A stretch of DNA of 11,402 nucleotides, taken from contig JAJQBM010000143.1 of the NCBI GenBank assembly GCA_021203285.1, forward strand, positions 1 to 11,402, given 5' to 3'. The notes beneath the pieces were generated by a model. The model was given only the letters and a program-made list of their open reading frames with translations. It was not told the origin of the DNA and did no database searches. Shown here one piece after another: positions 7,791 through 11,402 of the stretch. A program made the translations under genes and the position numbers. Every line of letters starts with the position of its first letter. The stretch's first letter is position 1. This stretch comes from Clostridiales bacterium (GTDB lineage Bacteria > Bacillota > Clostridia > Lachnospirales > Lachnospiraceae).

Positions 7791-7822
7791 GAAAAGGCTC
7801 CCAACGTTTCCGTTTGGGAGCC
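7791..7822 (-). terminator. Intrinsic terminator of the LacI gene
   Basis: On the minus strand GGCTCCCAA (7814-7822) pairs perfectly with TTGGGAGCC (7796-7804) across a 9-base loop, followed by TTTT (7792-7795). The hairpin begins 36 bases past the LacI stop codon. It separates the regulators from the catabolic operon, so that operon needs its own promoter. Confidence 0.8.
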
Positions 7823-7857
7823 CTCAGACAAGCTTATCCATTAAAGTTTTCTCACAG

Positions 7858-8883
7858 TTATGTGGATTCACGAAACACAATCTCTGCCGGCAAAATGACA
7901 GACGAATGTGCCGCATAAGGGGATTCGATCATTCTCAGAAGCAGAAAGACGGCCTCCCGCCCCAGCTCCTCGCGCGGCTGGCGCACCGTGGTGATCGCCG
8001 GAGAGGAGCATATCGCATAACTCGTGTCGTCAAAGCCAATGACCTTCACCTGTTCCGGCACACGGATCCCGCTGCGCCCGGCGGCATTGACAACAGCATT
8101 CGCCAGCTGATCAGAGGTGCAGAAAATCCCATCCGGATGATCCGTCTCATGAAAGAAACGCATAGCGGCGGACAACAGGCGCTGATAATCAAAATCGCTG
8201 CAAGTAATCACATCCGCCTCCAGAAGTTCCATCCCATTGTTCTGCAGAGCTGCTTTCGTCGCCTCATACCGATTCATTGTATACTGGAGATAAAACGGAA
8301 TCGAAAAGAAGCCGATACGCCTGCACCCGCTGTCCAGAAGGCGGCGGACTGCAGCAAACGCATAGGAATAGTCGTCAATGGTAACATAGGGTACATTGGG
8401 ACATGATGCGTTGTAATCGCTGCACTGTACGACCGGATAGCGAGCCGTTACCTGATCCATGATGTTTTTCGGCAGTTTATACAGCGATAGAACCCCGCTG
8501 ATCTGGTAGTCATTCGCCAGGTTCAGGAAAAACTCCACAGATTTATCATCTATCACATCCGAATAGATCAGCATGAAATATCCATTTTCTTTCAGGGTTA
8601 CACGCATTGTATTGAGGATGCCGTCAAAAAACGTACTGTCCCAGACCGGAAAATATACCAGCACCGTCGGCAGACGGCGCCTGTTCTTTTCCGGCACTGC
8701 ACGGCTGCGGGGTCTGCGCAGATCCAGTTGCTCCGGCGCTATGTGTGCGGCGTCAAATGCGGCATGTACTTTCTCTCGGGTAGCCGCCGCCACCGTCTCC
8801 GGATGGTGGATCACGCGGGAGACCGTAGCAGTTGATACACCCGCTATTTTTGCGATGTCATAGATCGTCGTCCTGGATGACAT
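7858..8883 (-). CDS. LacI-family transcriptional regulator
   Basis: This 341-residue regulator has the LacI N-terminal helix-turn-helix and hinge (TIYDIAKIAGVSTATVSRVI, about residues 6-25), followed by a periplasmic-binding-protein-like effector domain. That domain includes the strand VTIDDYSYAFAAVRRLL and the characteristic C-terminal GIFCTSDQLANAV and VIGFDDTSYA segments. The start at 8883 is supported by AGGAGG at 8892-8897, nine bases upstream; the longer frame from 8916 has no such site. It probably binds a sugar or glycoside breakdown product and controls the adjacent operon, its own transcription, or both. It lies 69 bases after the AraC/GH39-like gene on the same strand, likely co-transcribed, and ends in a terminator. 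Effector and operator are not determined. Confidence 0.93.
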   Translation of the reverse strand: MSSRTTIYDIAKIAGVSTATVSRVIHHPETVAAATREKVHAAFDAAHIAPEQLDLRRPRSRAVPEKNRRRLPTVLVYFPVWDSTFFDGILNTMRVTLKENGYFMLIYSDVIDDKSVEFFLNLANDYQISGVLSLYKLPKNIMDQVTARYPVVQCSDYNASCPNVPYVTIDDYSYAFAAVRRLLDSGCRRIGFFSIPFYLQYTMNRYEATKAALQNNGMELLEADVITCSDFDYQRLLSAAMRFFHETDHPDGIFCTSDQLANAVVNAAGRSGIRVPEQVKVIGFDDTSYAICSSPAITTVRQPREELGREAVFLLLRMIESPYAAHSSVILPAEIVFREST

Positions 8884-8891
8884 ATCAGTGG

Positions 8892-8897
8892 CCTCCT
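8892..8897 (-). promoter_or_regulatory. Ribosome binding site fixing the start of the LacI gene
   Basis: AGGAGG is placed nine bases before ATG 8883 and lies inside the longer frame that begins at 8916, so it decides in favour of the shorter protein starting MSSRTTIYDIAK. Confidence 0.7.
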
Positions 8898-8952
8898 CTG
8901 TCAACCTCTTTTTCACTCTGTAATTCTTCTGTATACATGAATACTCTGGATC

Positions 8953-11322
8953 TCATTGGGTTCCAAAATGGATCTGTCCATCCGCCACCGTATGGGAGCT
9001 GACAGTGATGTGCGGCATCGCCGTATTACGCAGATATTCCAGATCCGCCCGGCTCAGATCCTGCATCGTCCCCCACCGGATCCACTCATCCTGAATACTG
9101 CCGTATGCCGCATTCAGCCTTCTCGTCTTGATATAATACGCCCCGTTCTCCATGCCGGAAATTTGCAGAATCAGGCGCAGCTTCCTCTGACCCTCAAACA
9201 AATCCGGCACTTCCTCTGTCCGCATGGAGGTTCCCTCCTCCATAAATAAATGGCGGTCAGAAAGCTGCCCGACATTATGGCATGCAATCATATAACTCCC
9301 GCTGCCGTTCATCGTGATGATCGCGTTGTCACTCTTTCCCAGCAGATATTCATGGAGACGATTCATAAACTCCACCGCGTAAAAAGACGGCTTGCAAATT
9401 CCGTAAGAGTTCAGCAGACCGGTTCCCCCGCTCAGAAGGTCGGTGTTAAATGCCCACTCTGTAAACAGATCCGACCCGACCCAATAGATCAGCGCATCCT
9501 GCCGGTTGTACAGCTGCATCATCGTATTCAGCATAAACGCGCCGTTATATACACTATCATTAATGACATTATTGTTCCTTACCGTAAGCCCCCACTCACT
9601 GATATGCAGGGGCATATTCATCCCGTTTCTGCGCATCGCCTCCCGGCACATCGTCACATACCCCACCATATGCCGCTCCGAAAACGGTACGCCTGACCCC
9701 TCCGCCATTTTAAAATCATGGATCGTGGCGAGATCGATCTGAAAACAGTAGGTGGAAATGAAATCCGGCTGAATATTCCGCCCGGACCAGAGCTTTACCC
9801 ACTTTTCAAAATTCATCTGTCCAGCCATGGTCTGACCGTATCCGGTCGAAGTCTCCACCATAACCCGGTCATAGCAGCCTCCCAGCTGAATATCTGGCAG
9901 GACAGCCTTCACTGCCCGATATGTCACATCGAAAACATCAAAATATTCGCCCGCATTACCTCCGCTCCGAAGGATCTGCGGGTCGCACCACAATTCCAGA
10001 TACCATGAAGAAACCTCCTGCGCGCCGTACCGGTTCACACTATGGCGCAGAAAAGCGCCCATAAAATCCGTCTTCTCGCTCTGTGAGACGAAACAATCGT
10101 CCTGCGGATCATAGACGACATATTTCCCTGCGGAGTCAAGCAGAATGGTCGGCTTCGATCTCAGCTCGAGGTACGGATGCAGGCGATGTTCAACCATAAA
10201 ATCAATAATGCTGTCCAGCTTTCCAAAATTGTACTTTTTATCCGGAGAATTCAGATTCAATCCGAGATCCGCCCCGAACAGTTCCCAGATACGGATATAC
10301 TGAAAACCCAGTCGCTCAGAGAGCATCAGCACATGGCTCTGCATCTCACTGTTTAACAGCGATATGGCGCGCCCCACGCTGATGACACGGTTCCATGTGC
10401 GGGATATCATTTGAAATTGATGCGTCGCCACACTCAATGTCTGCCGCACCTCATCCGTCTCCTGAGAAGAAGTCCCTTTGCCGCGCAGATAATTCAGGAG
10501 TTTTTTCTCTTCCAGCGTGAACGCCTCTTCTCTGCTGTCTGTCTTTTTTGATTCTATCTGCTCCCGCCATGCGCTCGGCGTCATTCCGTAGGCCGTGCGA
10601 AAGGTCTTATTAAAAATAGCTACATTGGCAAATCCATTGTCCAGAGCGATACGGGGCATAGTCTTATCCGTGGGGGCCATCGCGTTTACCGCCGCGTCCA
10701 GACGCACCTGCAGCGGATATTCAAGAAAAGATTTGCCAATCACTTTCTTGATGTAACGCGACAGATAAGCCGGCAACATATAAAAGCGCTCCGCCAGCTC
10801 CGTCAGGCTCACCTGTCGGGTGTAGTTCATCTGGATAAAATTCCGAATAGACCGAACCCGGCTTTTCTCCGGATCCTCCCTGCCTTCCTCCAGAGGTACC
10901 ATAAAATGAGATACCATAAATTCCATGATCTGGAGATAGCAGCTCCCCATGGAAAGTTCTGTCCTGCCGTCGCTTTCCCTGTCAAAATAAAACGCGGCGC
11001 ACTGATCCAGAAGACTGCGAAACCTCTGGATCTTTCTCCCGTCTGTCTCCGTAAGCGAATTGCAGGAGAAGGTATTCCGATCCATATCACAGACTCGTGA
11101 AAGCTCCGTCGGGTTAAACAGATATCCCATCAAAACCGTGTCCCCGCCAAACTCACAGGAATGTGATGTCCATGCAGGCACTCCGATGAAATCCCCTGAT
11201 GACAATCTGTAATCGCTTCCATCCATCCGGATCCGCAGCGCCCCGTCCAGAACATAATAAACGACCATGCAGGGGAGAGACTCCGGTTTCGGCTCGTCCT
11301 GCGGCACTAAAACCATATCCAT
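8953..11322 (-). CDS. AraC-type regulator fused to a GH39-like domain
   Basis: This 789-residue fusion has three parts. Residues 1-140 form a cupin-like AraC sensing domain (YYVLDGALRIRM, GDFIGVPAWTSHSCEF). Residues 155-257 are a double helix-turn-helix AraC domain (TELAERFYMLPAYLSRYIKKV and the GFANVAIFNKTFRTAYGMTPSAWR signature). Residues 300-660 resemble GH39 beta-xylosidases (WNRVISVGRA, GFQYIRIW), followed by a beta-rich tail. The presumed nucleophile is retained (HISEWG, Glu576), but the acid/base motif Asn-Glu-Pro is Cys446-Asp447-Pro448. The GH39 part therefore probably binds a xyloside-like ligand rather than cleaving it. It has no signal peptide, as expected for a cytoplasmic regulator. 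No ribosome binding site precedes ATG 11322, and the frame stays open with coding-like sequence up to TGA 11377-11379, so the true N-terminus is uncertain. It is probably an activator of the neighbouring operon. Confidence 0.88.
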   Translation of the reverse strand: MDMVLVPQDEPKPESLPCMVVYYVLDGALRIRMDGSDYRLSSGDFIGVPAWTSHSCEFGGDTVLMGYLFNPTELSRVCDMDRNTFSCNSLTETDGRKIQRFRSLLDQCAAFYFDRESDGRTELSMGSCYLQIMEFMVSHFMVPLEEGREDPEKSRVRSIRNFIQMNYTRQVSLTELAERFYMLPAYLSRYIKKVIGKSFLEYPLQVRLDAAVNAMAPTDKTMPRIALDNGFANVAIFNKTFRTAYGMTPSAWREQIESKKTDSREEAFTLEEKKLLNYLRGKGTSSQETDEVRQTLSVATHQFQMISRTWNRVISVGRAISLLNSEMQSHVLMLSERLGFQYIRIWELFGADLGLNLNSPDKKYNFGKLDSIIDFMVEHRLHPYLELRSKPTILLDSAGKYVVYDPQDDCFVSQSEKTDFMGAFLRHSVNRYGAQEVSSWYLELWCDPQILRSGGNAGEYFDVFDVTYRAVKAVLPDIQLGGCYDRVMVETSTGYGQTMAGQMNFEKWVKLWSGRNIQPDFISTYCFQIDLATIHDFKMAEGSGVPFSERHMVGYVTMCREAMRRNGMNMPLHISEWGLTVRNNNVINDSVYNGAFMLNTMMQLYNRQDALIYWVGSDLFTEWAFNTDLLSGGTGLLNSYGICKPSFYAVEFMNRLHEYLLGKSDNAIITMNGSGSYMIACHNVGQLSDRHLFMEEGTSMRTEEVPDLFEGQRKLRLILQISGMENGAYYIKTRRLNAAYGSIQDEWIRWGTMQDLSRADLEYLRNTAMPHITVSSHTVADGQIHFGTQ

Positions 11323-11402
11323 GATCTGTCTGTCCGAGAAATAATGTGACTTCGTCGCGGCCGACTCCCCCGTGGATCAATATTTGACGCCGCGCGAGAT
11401 TT
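11323..11402 (-). other. Unresolved upstream end of the AraC/GH39-like gene
   Basis: Eighteen sense codons precede ATG 11322 in frame (including KSHYFSDRQI, which reads like natural coding sequence) before TGA at 11377-11379. None of them is ATG, GTG or TTG. There is no clear promoter or ribosome binding site in this stretch. Either the gene starts weakly at 11322 or 11316, or its real 5' end was lost by mutation or sequence error; the window ends too soon to tell. Confidence 0.4.

Noticed and set aside
7613-7831. Small 72-residue frame in the control region
   Set aside because: It spans the LacI terminator hairpin, has no good ribosome binding site and resembles no family; it occurs in the A+T-rich promoter region.
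1-11402. CRISPR arrays, tRNA/rRNA genes, insertion sequences or phage genes
   Set aside because: I saw no regularly spaced repeats, tRNA-like cloverleaf, transposase or integrase frames, or terminal inverted repeats anywhere in the window.

Overview
The window comes from a bacterium that looks like a Bacillota/Clostridia member, probably a Lachnospiraceae-type gut or plant-matter fermenter. Reasons: strong AGGAGG-type ribosome binding sites, tightly packed genes, a LacI regulator beside an AraC protein fused to a GH39-like domain, and protein types typical of anaerobic glycoside degraders. Base composition is moderate, roughly half G+C. The taxon is an inference, not a measurement.

Every gene I can support lies on the minus strand, so the biological order runs from high to low coordinates. 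First come two regulators: an AraC-type/GH39-like fusion (8953-11322) and a LacI-type repressor (7858-8883), followed by a hairpin terminator (7791-7822). A roughly 230-bp A+T-rich control region (7564-7790) separates them from a catabolic operon. That operon reads: DUF6379 / C-deglycosidase small-subunit-like protein (7138-7563); its TIM-barrel partner (6162-7124); a Gfo/Idh/MocA dehydrogenase (5004-6128); a second TIM-barrel isomerase/epimerase-like protein that overlaps it (4090-5007); a second Gfo/Idh/MocA dehydrogenase (2989-4047); and two tandem double-hotdog MaoC/FAS1-like dehydratase paralogues (1559-2968 and 93-1528).

The core set (NAD-dependent dehydrogenase, DUF6379 protein, metal-dependent TIM barrel) is the one known from C-glycoside cleavage, where the sugar is oxidised to a 3-keto-glycoside and the C-C or C-O bond to the aglycone is then broken by the small-subunit/TIM-barrel complex. 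The second dehydrogenase and second TIM barrel may process the released keto-sugar or handle another glycoside. The hotdog proteins could hydrate or dehydrate an intermediate. No transporter is present in the window.

The most striking observation is that both hotdog paralogues are broken while all other genes are intact. The upstream copy has one in-frame TGA at codon 277. The downstream copy has two in-frame TAGs (codons 12 and 52) and a frameshift near 1237-1246. Two of the three stops sit exactly where the other paralogue has a conserved Trp, so each is explained by a single G-to-A change. A second notable point is that the GH39-like domain has Cys-Asp-Pro where active GH39 enzymes have Asn-Glu-Pro, suggesting a sensor rather than an active hydrolase.
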